Assembly: GCF_015477835.1 (NCBI RefSeq) | Contig: NZ_JADLQN010000003.1 | Span: 248,001-312,000, forward strand | DNA from: Nocardia higoensis | GTDB lineage: Bacteria > Actinomycetota > Actinomycetes > Mycobacteriales > Mycobacteriaceae | Direction: 5' to 3' | DNA: 64,000 nucleotides | Part shown: one piece after another, positions 33,488 to 42,521 of the stretch | Layout of the letters: each line of letters begins with the position of its first letter | Numbering within the stretch: the stretch's first letter is position 1 | Made by a program: the position numbers and the translations under genes | Notes under the pieces: model-generated | Databases searched by the model: none | What the model was told of the DNA's origin: nothing | What the model saw: the letters and a program-made list of their open reading frames with translations, nothing else

Positions 33488-34249
33488 ATGGCCCAGATCC
33501 TGAACCCGATGAATCTCGGTGAGAGCGACAACATCCCGGGAAACAGCTACGCCTACTGCATCGACCTGAACAAGCCGTGGTTCATGCGCAAGGGCGCCAT
33601 GATCGCCTATTACGGGCAGATGTCGTTCAAGGCGCTCAGCCACGGTCTCGAGGGCCACCTCATGCACTTGGTGTCGCGCAAGTTCTCCGCGCCGCTGTTC
33701 ACCAACGACTACGTCGTCGCCGAGGGCCACGGCAAGCTCGTCATCGGCGACCGCGGCTACGACATCAACTCCTACGACCTCGAGGACGGCAACCTCACCA
33801 TCCGCGCGGCGAACCTACTCGCCTTCGATCCCGGTCTGTCGCTGAACCAGTCCATCGTGCCCGGATTCCTCACCCTGATCGGCACCGGCAAGTTCCTGGC
33901 CTCCTCCAACGGGCCGGTCATGTTCGCCGAGCCGCCGCTGCGGGTCGATCCGGAATCGCTTGTCGGCTGGGCCGACTGCCCCTCGCCGAGCCACCATTAC
34001 GACGAGGGTTGGATCAACAGTTTCCTCGCGGCGGGGGCGGCGCGCTTCGGCGTGAACTCCGGTGAGGAGCGTCAGTTCGACTTCACCGGCGCGGGCACAG
34101 TGCTCATCCAGTCCAGCGAGAAGGTCATGAGCGATTCGATGCTGGTGCGCTCCATCGAGGGACAGTTGCAGAGCGGTGTCACCGTCGGCGGCCTGCAACG
34201 CCTGCAAGCGACCATCGCCGCACAGCTGGGTCAGCAGCAGGGCTACTGA
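33488..34249 (+). CDS. AIM24-family protein 3
   Basis: A 253-residue AIM24 paralogue containing PWFMRKGAMIAYYGQMSFKA and ending in GAGTVLIQSSEKVMSDS with an extra C-terminal helix of about 35 residues. It completes the three-gene set and is followed by a hairpin that separates it from the converging HAD gene. Confidence 0.8.
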   Translation: MAQILNPMNLGESDNIPGNSYAYCIDLNKPWFMRKGAMIAYYGQMSFKALSHGLEGHLMHLVSRKFSAPLFTNDYVVAEGHGKLVIGDRGYDINSYDLEDGNLTIRAANLLAFDPGLSLNQSIVPGFLTLIGTGKFLASSNGPVMFAEPPLRVDPESLVGWADCPSPSHHYDEGWINSFLAAGAARFGVNSGEERQFDFTGAGTVLIQSSEKVMSDSMLVRSIEGQLQSGVTVGGLQRLQATIAAQLGQQQGY

Positions 34250-34258
34250 CGCGGCGGC

Positions 34259-34284
34259 GCCCGTCCCGCCGGGGCGAGACGGGC
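34259..34284. terminator. Hairpin between converging genes
   Basis: GCCCGTC and GACGGGC form a seven-bp outer stem with a further CGCC/GGCG inside. It lies between the AIM24 operon end and the HAD gene end. Confidence 0.5.
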
Positions 34285-34305
34285 CCGGTGTGCCGGTCGG
34301 CCGCG

Positions 34306-35163
34306 CTAGGCCACCGCTCGATCGGCCGTCCGCGACTCGGCGATCAGCCAGTCGACGATCTCCTCGCCCGCGAGGATGCCACTGGCGCGGGTGACGGTCA
34401 GGTTCGGGCTGGTCCAGTTCAGCTGTTCCAGTTCCCCGTGCCTGGGCCGGATGGCCTTGTCGGCGGCCCGCAGCATCTCCGCGTCCAGCGCGCCGTCACC
34501 GGCGGCGAGCGTGCTCGAATCCTCGGTGAGCTCCTTCGATTCGATCAGGCGGCGGCGCACCTCGGCGACCGCGACGCTCTTGCACACCGCGTTCGGCATC
34601 GTGTAGATCTTGCGCCCCTGCTGGGAGGCGGACCAGCCGCGCTCCTGGCACCACTGATCCCATTGCGCCAGAAATCCTTCCGGCACGGCCTCGAGCCGGA
34701 CCACCAGATAGCAGAACAGGTCGTCGGCGACGCGGAACTTGCTCACCCAGCTGTCGTCGATGCGCCCACGGAGTTCGGTGCTCACCTCCGCCAGCGTGGT
34801 CCCGCCCGCGCGGACCTTCGCGTCGACGCCGGTGCGCCACCGGGTGTCCGGGACACCGTCGACGAGGATATTGCCGCCGTTGCTGGTCACGGCATAGCGC
34901 CAGGGCGCGCCCGGCAGCTGGATCCGGGTGAACTGCTCGATGGTGCGGGTGGTGGTCGGCACGACCGCCGCCGGTTCGGTGAGATCGCGTATTCCCTGCG
35001 CCGCGGCCGTGGTCATGAACGACAGCGGCGCGCCTTCGAAATGCTCGACACACACCGTCGGCACCTCGGCGGTGGTGCTGAAAGCATTGCGCGAGTAGAT
35101 CATCGTGCGATCGAGGTCGGTGGCGACCAGCGCCTCCGACCGGGGTCTTCGATCCGATATCAC
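34306..35163 (-). CDS. HAD-superfamily phosphatase of the Ter biosynthetic module
   Basis: A 285-residue Cof-like HAD hydrolase. Motif I is ATDLDRTMI, motif II is in AVTSNGGN, the lysine is in NAVCKSVAV and motif III/IV is AAGDGALDAEML. The GTG start at 35163 lies five bases after the stop of the phosphoribosyltransferase gene, so the two are co-transcribed. In published surveys of Ter systems such a phosphatase accompanies phosphoribosyltransferase and CitE-like genes in a proposed nucleotide-like biosynthetic module. The product of that module is unknown. Confidence 0.82.
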   Translation of the reverse strand: MISDRRPRSEALVATDLDRTMIYSRNAFSTTAEVPTVCVEHFEGAPLSFMTTAAAQGIRDLTEPAAVVPTTTRTIEQFTRIQLPGAPWRYAVTSNGGNILVDGVPDTRWRTGVDAKVRAGGTTLAEVSTELRGRIDDSWVSKFRVADDLFCYLVVRLEAVPEGFLAQWDQWCQERGWSASQQGRKIYTMPNAVCKSVAVAEVRRRLIESKELTEDSSTLAAGDGALDAEMLRAADKAIRPRHGELEQLNWTSPNLTVTRASGILAGEEIVDWLIAESRTADRAVA

Positions 35164-35168
35164 AGCGG

Positions 35169-37925
35169 TTACCGCACTTCCTTGATCAATCCCATGCAGG
35201 AATAGGCCAGCTCGGGAACTTCCACGACCGGGACCTGACGGGCCGCGGCCAGTAATCGGATATGGGCGTGCTCGGGCGCGTCGAGGTCGCGGACCAGCAC
35301 CCGCCACGGCACCCGCCGCAACAGCACCCGGGTGGTCTCCCCCACGCCCGGCTTGACGAAGTTGACGCTGCTGATGCCGTATTCGGCGCGCACCGCCTCC
35401 ACCGAGGCCCAGCCGGACCAGGTCGGAGTCCGGTCACTGTCCCGCACCGCGGCCAGCGCCTCCGGCACCCGGGCCGCCACGGTCTCGAACGCCGCCTCGA
35501 CGCTGTCGAGCAGCCGCACCGACACGTCCTGATCGGCCAGGTGCCGATAGAACTTCGCACCGTGGAAATCGCCCGGCCCGATCAGGGTGTCGTTGAGGAC
35601 CGTGCGCGAGACCAGTCCGGACACCGTCGAATTGAGGCAGGCCGAGGCGATCAGGAAATCGTCGCGGGTGCCGTAGGTGCGCACGCAACTGCCCGGATCG
35701 GCCAAGACCGCCAGGTCGGCGTCGAAACGCGCCCCGCCCGCCACGTGGTGGGCGTCGAGCGCCTCGCCGAGTTCCTTGGCGATCGCGCCCTTACCGGTCC
35801 AGCCGTCGACGAAGACCACCGACGCCGGATCGTGGTGAGCGGCGAGGTAGTCCAGGGCCACCGCGTCGATCCCGCGATCGCGGACGATGGACACCGCGTA
35901 GTGCGGCACGTCGAGCGCGGGCGCACCCGAGTGCCCCCGATAGGCCAGCCACCGCTTCATCAACACACCGACCGGCGTGCCCGCCCTGGCCAGCGACACC
36001 AGCGTCACGTCCGGACCGCGCTCGGCGACCACCAGTTCGGCCACCGTCGCCACCGCCAGCGCCAGCCGTTCGGCACTGTCGGCCAGCACCGTCTCGAACA
36101 ACTCGCGATACTGCGCGTCGGGCTGGTACTCGATCGGCAGCGACTCCGCGTAATGCGCCTCGCCCGCCTGGATGCGCTGCTCCCGTTCGGCGACATCGGC
36201 CTCGAGATCCACGTCGGAGAGATCCTTCAACAGCCACGAGACCTCATGCGCCGCGTACGATCCGAACTCCGGTCCGTACAGGGGCCGGGGAAGGTCGCGG
36301 CGGGCCTTCACCTGCACTGCCTTCATCCGCACTGCCTTCACCTGCACTGCCGCCGCCGACGGGTCTGCCCGTACCTCTGTCGATGCTGCCACCGGTGCCG
36401 CCTGCCCCGTAGCCTCGGCGATCGTCTCCGCCACCGCATGCGACGCACGCGGCGCCACCGATATCTCTGCCTCGTCGGTCGCAGCCCCGGCCGCACGCGA
36501 CGCACGCAGCGCCACCGGGTCCGCACCCGGCACGACCGCAACCAGAACATCGGCACCCGACGCGGTGAGCACATCGACCACGCCGCCCGCGGCGATCAGC
36601 TCCGGCGTATCGGCCGGGCCGTCGACGACCAGCACCAGCACCGGCGCGGCACCGAGCTCCGGTTCCGCACCGAACAAGGCGGACAACTCGGCGTCGTAAT
36701 CGGTGAGCCATTGCGCGTTGTAGAGGTAGCGCGGCACCTCGTCGACCGGCTCCGGCGCGTGGAAGCGGAAACCGCGACGCAGCGGGTAGCCGGGTTCGTC
36801 GAGCACGTAGGCGGGGGAGCGGGTGGTCGTCTGGAATCGACTGGCGATCCCGGCCGCCGCCAGCGAATCCGCCAGGCGCAGCGGCAGATACATCAGTTCC
36901 TCGTGGCCGAGCACGATCACCGGCCGCCCTGGTGCGACCTCGGCCAGGCGAGCCCGCAGCACCGTGTCCGCCGCTGCGAGCGCCGCTTCGAACGCCTGGG
37001 TGTCGGTGTCGAGAATGCCGTGCCGTCCGCCCTCGGGAACGTCGGCGGGCCAGGGCAATTCCACCCGATGCGAGGCACCCGGCCGGGGGGCGACCGGATT
37101 GAGTTCCGGCTCCGGGAGCGCCCGGACGGCCTCGATCAGGTTCTCGGGCAGCACCGTCGCGCCCTGGGCCAGACAGACGGTGTCGATGCGCGCCCCGAGA
37201 TCGGCGGCCACCTTCTCGAACCGCTCGCGGTCGGCCTCGGTGCGCATGTCCACCAGCGAGGCCAGGATGTAGTGCGCGCGGGGCGCGAACTCGTGCAGGG
37301 CGCGCACCGCGTCCAGGGCGGTCGCGCCGGTGGAGATCTCGTCGTCGACCAGCACCAACGGCAGGTCCCCGGCGAAGACTTCGGCCGGCTCGGGTTGCAG
37401 CAGATGCGAGGTGGCGTGCGAATGGCCTTCCTCGAAGCCGGTGAGGGTGCGCGCGGTCGGCACGTCGCGGCGGGTCGAGTGCAGGTAGCAGCGCGCGCCG
37501 ATCCGGGCGGCCACGATGTGGCCCAGGCCCGTGGCGGTCTCGGCGAAACCGAGCACCACCGCGGCCGAACCCGACGTCGGTGACGAGGTGTATCCACTGC
37601 TCGCGGCGCGCACCAGCACCTCGCGCACCCGGTCGCCGAGCCGGTCGCCCGCGGCGAGCACCACCCGGGGATCGGTCGGCAGATGCTTGCCGAGCACGGT
37701 GGAGACCAGCAGGTGCGCGCGGCGCGGATTGCGCCGCAGACCCGGCGTGACCAGCGCGCCGATCGGCGGCCGGAGCCACCCGCTCGCCGTGCCGCCGCCC
37801 TCCGTTGGGCCTGCGGCTGCCGTCGTCCCGGTCGCCACCTCGTCGGTGCCGACTCCCGCCGCACCGCCGCACGCTGCTTCTCGCAGCTCCAGTCCCAGCG
37901 TTCGCGTGGCCCAGGGCGCGCTCAT
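35169..37925 (-). CDS. Phosphoribosyltransferase-TRSP-StiP fusion protein
   Basis: A 918-residue multidomain protein. The N-terminal third is a type I phosphoribosyltransferase with the PRPP loop LVLVDDEISTGATALD (about residues 190-205). The middle (about 300-440) resembles the TRSP domain, with PGYPLRRGFRFHAPEP and VPRYLYNAQW. A low-complexity linker near 530-545 (VQVKAVRMKAVQVKA) leads to a StiP-like region with GPEFGSYAAHEVSWLLKDL and a second PRPP-like loop VVFVDGWTGKGAIAKEL. These are usually separate neighbouring Ter genes. The ATG overlaps the upstream stop as ATGA. Confidence 0.82.
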   Translation of the reverse strand: MSAPWATRTLGLELREAACGGAAGVGTDEVATGTTAAAGPTEGGGTASGWLRPPIGALVTPGLRRNPRRAHLLVSTVLGKHLPTDPRVVLAAGDRLGDRVREVLVRAASSGYTSSPTSGSAAVVLGFAETATGLGHIVAARIGARCYLHSTRRDVPTARTLTGFEEGHSHATSHLLQPEPAEVFAGDLPLVLVDDEISTGATALDAVRALHEFAPRAHYILASLVDMRTEADRERFEKVAADLGARIDTVCLAQGATVLPENLIEAVRALPEPELNPVAPRPGASHRVELPWPADVPEGGRHGILDTDTQAFEAALAAADTVLRARLAEVAPGRPVIVLGHEELMYLPLRLADSLAAAGIASRFQTTTRSPAYVLDEPGYPLRRGFRFHAPEPVDEVPRYLYNAQWLTDYDAELSALFGAEPELGAAPVLVLVVDGPADTPELIAAGGVVDVLTASGADVLVAVVPGADPVALRASRAAGAATDEAEISVAPRASHAVAETIAEATGQAAPVAASTEVRADPSAAAVQVKAVRMKAVQVKARRDLPRPLYGPEFGSYAAHEVSWLLKDLSDVDLEADVAEREQRIQAGEAHYAESLPIEYQPDAQYRELFETVLADSAERLALAVATVAELVVAERGPDVTLVSLARAGTPVGVLMKRWLAYRGHSGAPALDVPHYAVSIVRDRGIDAVALDYLAAHHDPASVVFVDGWTGKGAIAKELGEALDAHHVAGGARFDADLAVLADPGSCVRTYGTRDDFLIASACLNSTVSGLVSRTVLNDTLIGPGDFHGAKFYRHLADQDVSVRLLDSVEAAFETVAARVPEALAAVRDSDRTPTWSGWASVEAVRAEYGISSVNFVKPGVGETTRVLLRRVPWRVLVRDLDAPEHAHIRLLAAARQVPVVEVPELAYSCMGLIKEVR
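36304..36348. repeat. Three tandem 15-nt repeats inside the fusion gene
   Basis: Three in-frame copies of a 15-nt unit (GCCTTCACCTGCACT with two changes in the middle copy) encode the linker VQVKA-VRMKA-VQVKA between the TRSP and StiP parts. This marks slippage at a fusion linker. Confidence 0.7.
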
Positions 37926-39133
37926 CCCGCCACCGCGGCCGTCAGCAGATCCACGAAGGACACTCCCTTGTTCGCCACCCCGAACACCCGCGCGCGCAGC
38001 ATGGTCTGGTGCGCCCAGCTGCGATGCGGGCGCATCTCGTTCATCTTGTTCCGGTAGCCCGAGGCCGCCACCCCGCCGACGTCGGCGTGCAGGATGTCGA
38101 GCGCGTCGGAGTACTCCTCGTGGGACACCACCGACAGCGCGTGCACCGCCGCCACGTGCGAGGGATGGATGACCGTCTTGCCCTGGATACCGTTGGCCCG
38201 GTCCAGGGTGATCTCCCGCAACAGCCCGTCCAGGTCCCGGCTCACCAGGTACTGCCGGAACGGCACCGCGTCGGACTCCTCGAACGGCGCCGTCCGCAGC
38301 AGCGGCCGGAACATCCGCTCATGGTCGGCGAAGTACTCCCACACCGGGCCGGTGATGACGAACCCGGTGCCGTCGGCGCGTCCCAGGTAGTTCACGATGT
38401 CGGCGATCACGTCGGCGACCACCCGCACGTCGTAGATGGTCAGGTCGCGGTCGCGGCGGATGCCGAAGGTCGAGCACATGTCGGTCGCGCCGATGCGCAC
38501 CGCCAGTATCCGTTCCCGGTGCTCGGCGAGCATCGCCGCGATATGGGTCAGCTCGGTGTCCCTGGTCTGGCGATGCACCAGAGCGGGCGACTCGAGAACC
38601 GGCATACCGAAGACTGTGCGGCCGAGCCGGTCACCGGCGAAGGCTAGCGCGTCGAGGTACTTCTGCCCGGAGACGCTGTCGAACTTGGGGAACACGAAGC
38701 CGGCCAGCGCCGCCACGCCGGGGCCGAGCTGGTCGGCCAGTTCGCCGATGGTGTCGGCATCGCGCACCCGCACGAACAACAGCGGGGCGCAATCCCGGTC
38801 GCCCGCCAGCTCGTCCAGCGCCGCGACGGCTTGTCTCTTGGCGAACTCGACCTCGTGGTCGGCGACCGCGTCCTCCAGGTCGATCACCATCGAACACACG
38901 CCGCGTTCGCCGCGTCTGCGGATGGTGTCGGCCAGATCGGCTCTGGTCGCCGGTACGTACAAGGTGGCCCCGAGGGCGACAGCCAGCAGTTCGCGATCGA
39001 GCAGGTCACCGAAGGGTTCGGGCTGGCGATGGAACAGTGTTCTGGCGACGGGGCCTTGCAGCTGCCGGAAGTGGCGCAGCGGCAGTCGCTTCCGCAGGGA
39101 GACTTCCTGCCGGAGGGCGACGGAAGCGGTCAT
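37922..39133 (-). CDS. HpcH/HpaI (CitE-like) lyase of the Ter module
   Basis: A 403-residue CitE-like TIM-barrel aldolase/lyase. It shows LYVPATRADLADTI, the metal/substrate segment MVIDLEDAVADHEVEFAK, FVFPKFDSVSGQKYL and IGATDMCSTFGIRRDRDLTIYD. It heads the lyase - phosphoribosyltransferase - HAD operon, with an ATGA overlap to the next gene. The ATG start at 39133 follows TGGAG; about 55 residues precede the barrel. In Ter clusters this family is thought to act on a phosphoribosyl-linked small molecule; the reaction is not known. Confidence 0.82.
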   Translation of the reverse strand: MTASVALRQEVSLRKRLPLRHFRQLQGPVARTLFHRQPEPFGDLLDRELLAVALGATLYVPATRADLADTIRRRGERGVCSMVIDLEDAVADHEVEFAKRQAVAALDELAGDRDCAPLLFVRVRDADTIGELADQLGPGVAALAGFVFPKFDSVSGQKYLDALAFAGDRLGRTVFGMPVLESPALVHRQTRDTELTHIAAMLAEHRERILAVRIGATDMCSTFGIRRDRDLTIYDVRVVADVIADIVNYLGRADGTGFVITGPVWEYFADHERMFRPLLRTAPFEESDAVPFRQYLVSRDLDGLLREITLDRANGIQGKTVIHPSHVAAVHALSVVSHEEYSDALDILHADVGGVAASGYRNKMNEMRPHRSWAHQTMLRARVFGVANKGVSFVDLLTAAVAG

Positions 39134-39193
39134 CGAAGCTCCATTCTGATGGGCTCAAAGATCTAGGGGATGAAAGAATCGTGGGCTCGTGAG

Positions 39194-40408
39194 TTATCGG
39201 GGTCGTCCTGCTTGTCTTCTCATTCGCTCGACCACACCGGCGATGAATTCGGTGACGGCATCCAGTTCCGTCACATACGCCCAGTAGTCGGGGTGGCGTC
39301 CCGACAGTGTCGCGCTGATCCGATCGATGCGTTCGGCCTGCGCGTCCAGCACAGAGCCCCATTCGCTCACGAGGTCCCGGCTGACCGCGAGCATCTGTGC
39401 GTCTCGCAGCCGGAATCGTACGTCCTTAACCTTTTCTGCGGGGTCGTCCCGCACGGATCGCAGCATGGCCAGCCGGGCTGTCACGCTGTCGATCAGCTGT
39501 TCGGCCTCACCGAGGCCACCCCGCGCGGTGGAGGTCAGTTCAAGGGCGGTCTCCGGGTCGTTCTCGCGCAATGCCGCACGGGCCCGGGCAAGGGCGTCGG
39601 CGGCGGCATCGATCGCTCGCTGGCTCTCCCGCTCATTGTTGGCCAAATCCGCCGAACTCGCAGCATGGAACTCCCGCAGCAGCGCCGAGTACGCGGGCGC
39701 GAGCCCTCGCGCGCGCGTACGAACGGCGTCGAGTCTGGTGGTCACCGATGCCACCGCGTTGGTCGCGGCCGTCTGCCGAAAGGGAGCCTGTGCCAAAGCT
39801 TCTGACAGCTCCTTGACCTGCGCCTGCACCCTGTTCGCGGCCTCCCTGACCCGGCCTGCCTCGGCACCGGAATCCAGGGCTTCCAGTGTGAGCATCGCCT
39901 CATCGAGTGCGCCGGATCGCTGCCGCACCGAGGGGTATCCGGCGAACTCCGAGGCCGCGGCCTGCGCGCGGACCCGGGCGGCATCGGCCTTCACCTGCTC
40001 GGCCAGCCGGGGCACCATCCGCACGAGATCCACCGCCTCCTCCAGCGCGGCCTGCCGCGGCCGGTAGAAGGCGTCGATCCCGGCGGACGCGTCGGCGAGC
40101 TGGGCGAGCACCGAATCGGTTCGGGCCTGCCCCATCGGTAGCCAGGTGTTGTCCCGCTCGGCCGCCTCCAGCTCCTGCGACCAGCTCAGATAGGTGTCGG
40201 CGGCGGCGTAGCAACGGGCCCGCACGGGTTCCCAGGCCCGAGCGTGATCCTGGCGGGGGAAGATCTGCTGCGCGGCATGCACCGCGGCCTCGGCCGCGCT
40301 CTGCCTGCGGTCCATGTCCAGGAACGCCTGGGCCAGCCTGGCGCGGGCCTGCTGCATCCACTCGTTGTCTCCGGAGGAGCGAAACCATCCCCGCATGCGC
40401 CCAGCCAC
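39194..40408 (-). CDS. Helical coiled-coil protein of the Ter cluster
   Basis: A 404-residue, almost entirely alpha-helical protein rich in Ala, Arg, Glu and Gln with long heptad-like stretches (EAAERDNTW; REAANRVQAQVKELSEALAQA; DALARARAALREND). It has no signal peptide or TM segment. I recognise no enzyme domain; it could be a scaffold, and a distant PspA-like or TPR-like role cannot be excluded. The GTG at 40408 begins MAGRMRGWFRSSGD and lies six bases from a TACCAT -10. It is divergent from terD and 60 bp upstream of the lyase operon. Confidence 0.65.
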   Translation of the reverse strand: MAGRMRGWFRSSGDNEWMQQARARLAQAFLDMDRRQSAAEAAVHAAQQIFPRQDHARAWEPVRARCYAAADTYLSWSQELEAAERDNTWLPMGQARTDSVLAQLADASAGIDAFYRPRQAALEEAVDLVRMVPRLAEQVKADAARVRAQAAASEFAGYPSVRQRSGALDEAMLTLEALDSGAEAGRVREAANRVQAQVKELSEALAQAPFRQTAATNAVASVTTRLDAVRTRARGLAPAYSALLREFHAASSADLANNERESQRAIDAAADALARARAALRENDPETALELTSTARGGLGEAEQLIDSVTARLAMLRSVRDDPAEKVKDVRFRLRDAQMLAVSRDLVSEWGSVLDAQAERIDRISATLSGRHPDYWAYVTELDAVTEFIAGVVERMRRQAGRPR

Positions 40409-40414
40409 GCCCCG

Positions 40415-40420
40415 ATGGTA
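40415..40420 (-). promoter_or_regulatory. -10 element of the helical-protein gene
   Basis: TACCAT on the minus strand ends six bases before the GTG at 40408. It supports that start over a longer GTG at 40438. Confidence 0.4.
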
Positions 40421-40552
40421 GGAGATCGGGCTGTTCACCGGGGTCGACCTCAGTTCCTACGCAAGTCCGGCGAAACCTACTACTGTCGTATGTCGTACCC
40501 GGCGATCCGGACAGGCTGGGACCACAGACGAACTAAGGAAAGGGATTCCCGC

Positions 40553-41128
40553 ATGGGTGTCAGTTTGTCCAAGGGCGGCAACGTTTCGCTGACCAAGGCG
40601 GCGCCGAACCTGACCGCCGTTGCCGTCGGCCTCGGGTGGGACGTTCGGACCACTACCGGCACCGACTTCGATCTCGACGCCAGCGCGATCGCCACCGGCG
40701 CGGACAAGAAGGTCGTCTCCGATCAGCACTTCGTGTTCTTCAACAACCTGAAGTCGCCCGAAGGCAGCATCGAGCACGCGGGCGACAACCGCACCGGTGA
40801 GGGCGAAGGCGACGACGAGGTCATCAACGTCGACCTGGCGGGCACCCCGCCGACCATCGAGAGCATCTTCTTCCCGGTCTCGATCTACGACGCCGCCACC
40901 CGCCAGCAGTCCTTCGGCCAGGTGCGCAACGCCTACATCCGCGTCGTCGACCGCAGCAACGGCGAGGAGCTGGCCCGCTACGACCTCACCGAGGACGCCT
41001 CCACCGAGACCGCCATGGTCTTCGGCGAGCTCTACCGCAACGGCGCCGAGTGGAAGTTCCGCGCCATCGGTCAGGGCTACGCCTCCGGCCTGGAGGGCAT
41101 CGCCCGCGACTACGGCGTGAACGTCTGA
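40553..41128 (+). CDS. terD: TerD-family calcium-binding stress protein
   Basis: A canonical 191-residue TerD protein. It has MGVSLSKGGNVSLTK at the start, the calcium loop TDFDLDASA, the acidic loop RTGEGEGDDEVINVDL, and WKFRAIGQGYASGL near the end. It is the only stand-alone, full-motif TerD here. The ATG at 40553 follows AAGGAAAGGG. It is divergent from the helical-protein gene and closed by a strong terminator. Confidence 0.92.
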   Translation: MGVSLSKGGNVSLTKAAPNLTAVAVGLGWDVRTTTGTDFDLDASAIATGADKKVVSDQHFVFFNNLKSPEGSIEHAGDNRTGEGEGDDEVINVDLAGTPPTIESIFFPVSIYDAATRQQSFGQVRNAYIRVVDRSNGEELARYDLTEDASTETAMVFGELYRNGAEWKFRAIGQGYASGLEGIARDYGVNV

Positions 41129-41144
41129 CGGATCGTCGTCCGTG

Positions 41145-41173
41145 GAAGGGGGCTCGCGCACCGAGCCCCCTTC
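41145..41173 (+). terminator. Terminator of terD
   Basis: Perfect 12-bp arms GAAGGGGGCTCG (41145-41156) and CGAGCCCCCTTC (41162-41173) around a five-base loop, 17 bp after the terD stop. Confidence 0.85.
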
Positions 41174-41294
41174 GTCTGTCGTCACCGCCTGCCCTGTGAC
41201 CGCCTCTTCGTCGGCAGAGGCGGTCACAAACGTTGGACATCCCCGCGATGACCGGCCACGCTGGAACTCGATGTAGCCGATTCACCGTCCATCC

Positions 41295-42431
41295 ATGAAA
41301 GGTCCCCGCGTGGTCCTGCGCATTTTCGGCCTGTCCGGCCTCGTCACAGTGGCGTCGCTGGTCGTGGCGTTCCTCTATGGCGGCCCCACCGCGCTGTTCT
41401 TGTGCGCGATCCTGGGCATCCTCGAAGTCTCCCTCTCCTTCGACAACGCTGTCATCAACGCCACCGTCCTGCAGCGGATGAGCGAGTTCTGGCAGAAGAT
41501 CTTCCTCACCGTCGGCGTGCTGATCGCCGTGTTCGGCATGCGCCTGGTGTTCCCCCTCGCGATCGTGTGGGTGACGGCGGGCCTGAACCCGGTCGAAGCG
41601 TTCGACCTGGCGCTGAACCCGCCGCCGAACGACGCGCCCACGTTCGCGGACGGCAGCCCCAGCTACGAAACCCTGCTGACCGAGGCGCATCCCTCGATCG
41701 CGGCCTTCGGCGGCATGTTCCTGGCGCTGCTGTTCCTGAACTTCATCTTCGAAGAGCGCGAGATCACCTGGCTGAGCTGGCTGGAGCGCCCGCTGGCCCG
41801 CGCGGGCAAGCTGGACATGCTCTCGGTCGTGGTGGCCGGTGTCAGCCTGGTGCTGGCCGCGGAGTTCCTCGCCGAAGAGGACGTCCGCGCCACGGTGCTG
41901 CTGTCCGGTCTGCTCGGCATGATCGTCTACATCGCCGTCGACGGCCTGGGCTCGATGTTCCACACCGAGGAGTTCGACGAGGAGCACAGCGGCCCGTCGG
42001 ATCTGGCCAAGGCCACCGGTAAGGCCGGCTTCTTCCTGTTCCTGTACCTGGAAGTGCTCGACGCCTCGTTCTCCTTCGACGGCGTCATCGGCGCGTTCGC
42101 CATCACCTCCGACCCGATCATCATCGCGCTCGGCCTGGGCCTGATCGGCGCGATGTTCGTCCGGTCCATCACGGTGTACCTGGTGCGCAAGGGCACGCTC
42201 TCGGAGTACGTCTACCTCGAGCACGGCGCCCACTGGGCCATCGGCGCGCTGGCGACCATCCTGATCGTTTCGATCGGCGTGCACATCAACGAGATCATCA
42301 CCGGTCTGGTCGGTGTCGCCTTCATCGGCGCGGCGTTCACCAGCAGCGTTCTGCGCAACCGGCGTGAGGCCGCTGACGGCGACGGAGCGGGCGAACCCGA
42401 GGAAGAGAAGTCCGTGGCGCCGGTCTCCTGA
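41295..42431 (+). CDS. TerC/DUF475-family integral membrane protein
   Basis: A 378-residue membrane protein with about eight helices. The twin acidic TM motifs of the TerC superfamily are present: LEVSLSFDNAVINA in an early helix and EVLDASFSFDGVIGAFA in a later one. This fits the DUF475/YkoY branch, and the motifs probably bind a metal ion such as manganese. The C-terminus is a charged cytoplasmic tail. It lies in the same orientation after terD but has its own spacing of 166 bp. Confidence 0.87.
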   Translation: MKGPRVVLRIFGLSGLVTVASLVVAFLYGGPTALFLCAILGILEVSLSFDNAVINATVLQRMSEFWQKIFLTVGVLIAVFGMRLVFPLAIVWVTAGLNPVEAFDLALNPPPNDAPTFADGSPSYETLLTEAHPSIAAFGGMFLALLFLNFIFEEREITWLSWLERPLARAGKLDMLSVVVAGVSLVLAAEFLAEEDVRATVLLSGLLGMIVYIAVDGLGSMFHTEEFDEEHSGPSDLAKATGKAGFFLFLYLEVLDASFSFDGVIGAFAITSDPIIIALGLGLIGAMFVRSITVYLVRKGTLSEYVYLEHGAHWAIGALATILIVSIGVHINEIITGLVGVAFIGAAFTSSVLRNRREAADGDGAGEPEEEKSVAPVS

Positions 42432-42446
42432 CCTTCCCACCGACAC

Positions 42447-42485
42447 GCGGCAGCGATCACTCCGGATCGGAGGGGTCGCTGCCGC
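42447..42485. terminator. Hairpin between TerC-like and DUF389 genes
   Basis: A 12-bp stem with arms starting GCGGCAGCGA (42447) and ending TCGCTGCCGC (42485), plus an inner CTCC/GGAG pairing. It lies between converging genes and probably works both ways. Confidence 0.7.
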
Positions 42486-42521
42486 TGTCTTTCCGGTCGC
42501 CGACTCCAGCGGACCCGGTCC

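Noticed and set aside
34250..39190. Treating HAD, phosphoribosyltransferase and lyase as ordinary purine or citrate metabolism
   Set aside because: The TRSP and StiP-like regions and the neighbouring TerD/TerC genes identify the Ter-associated module.
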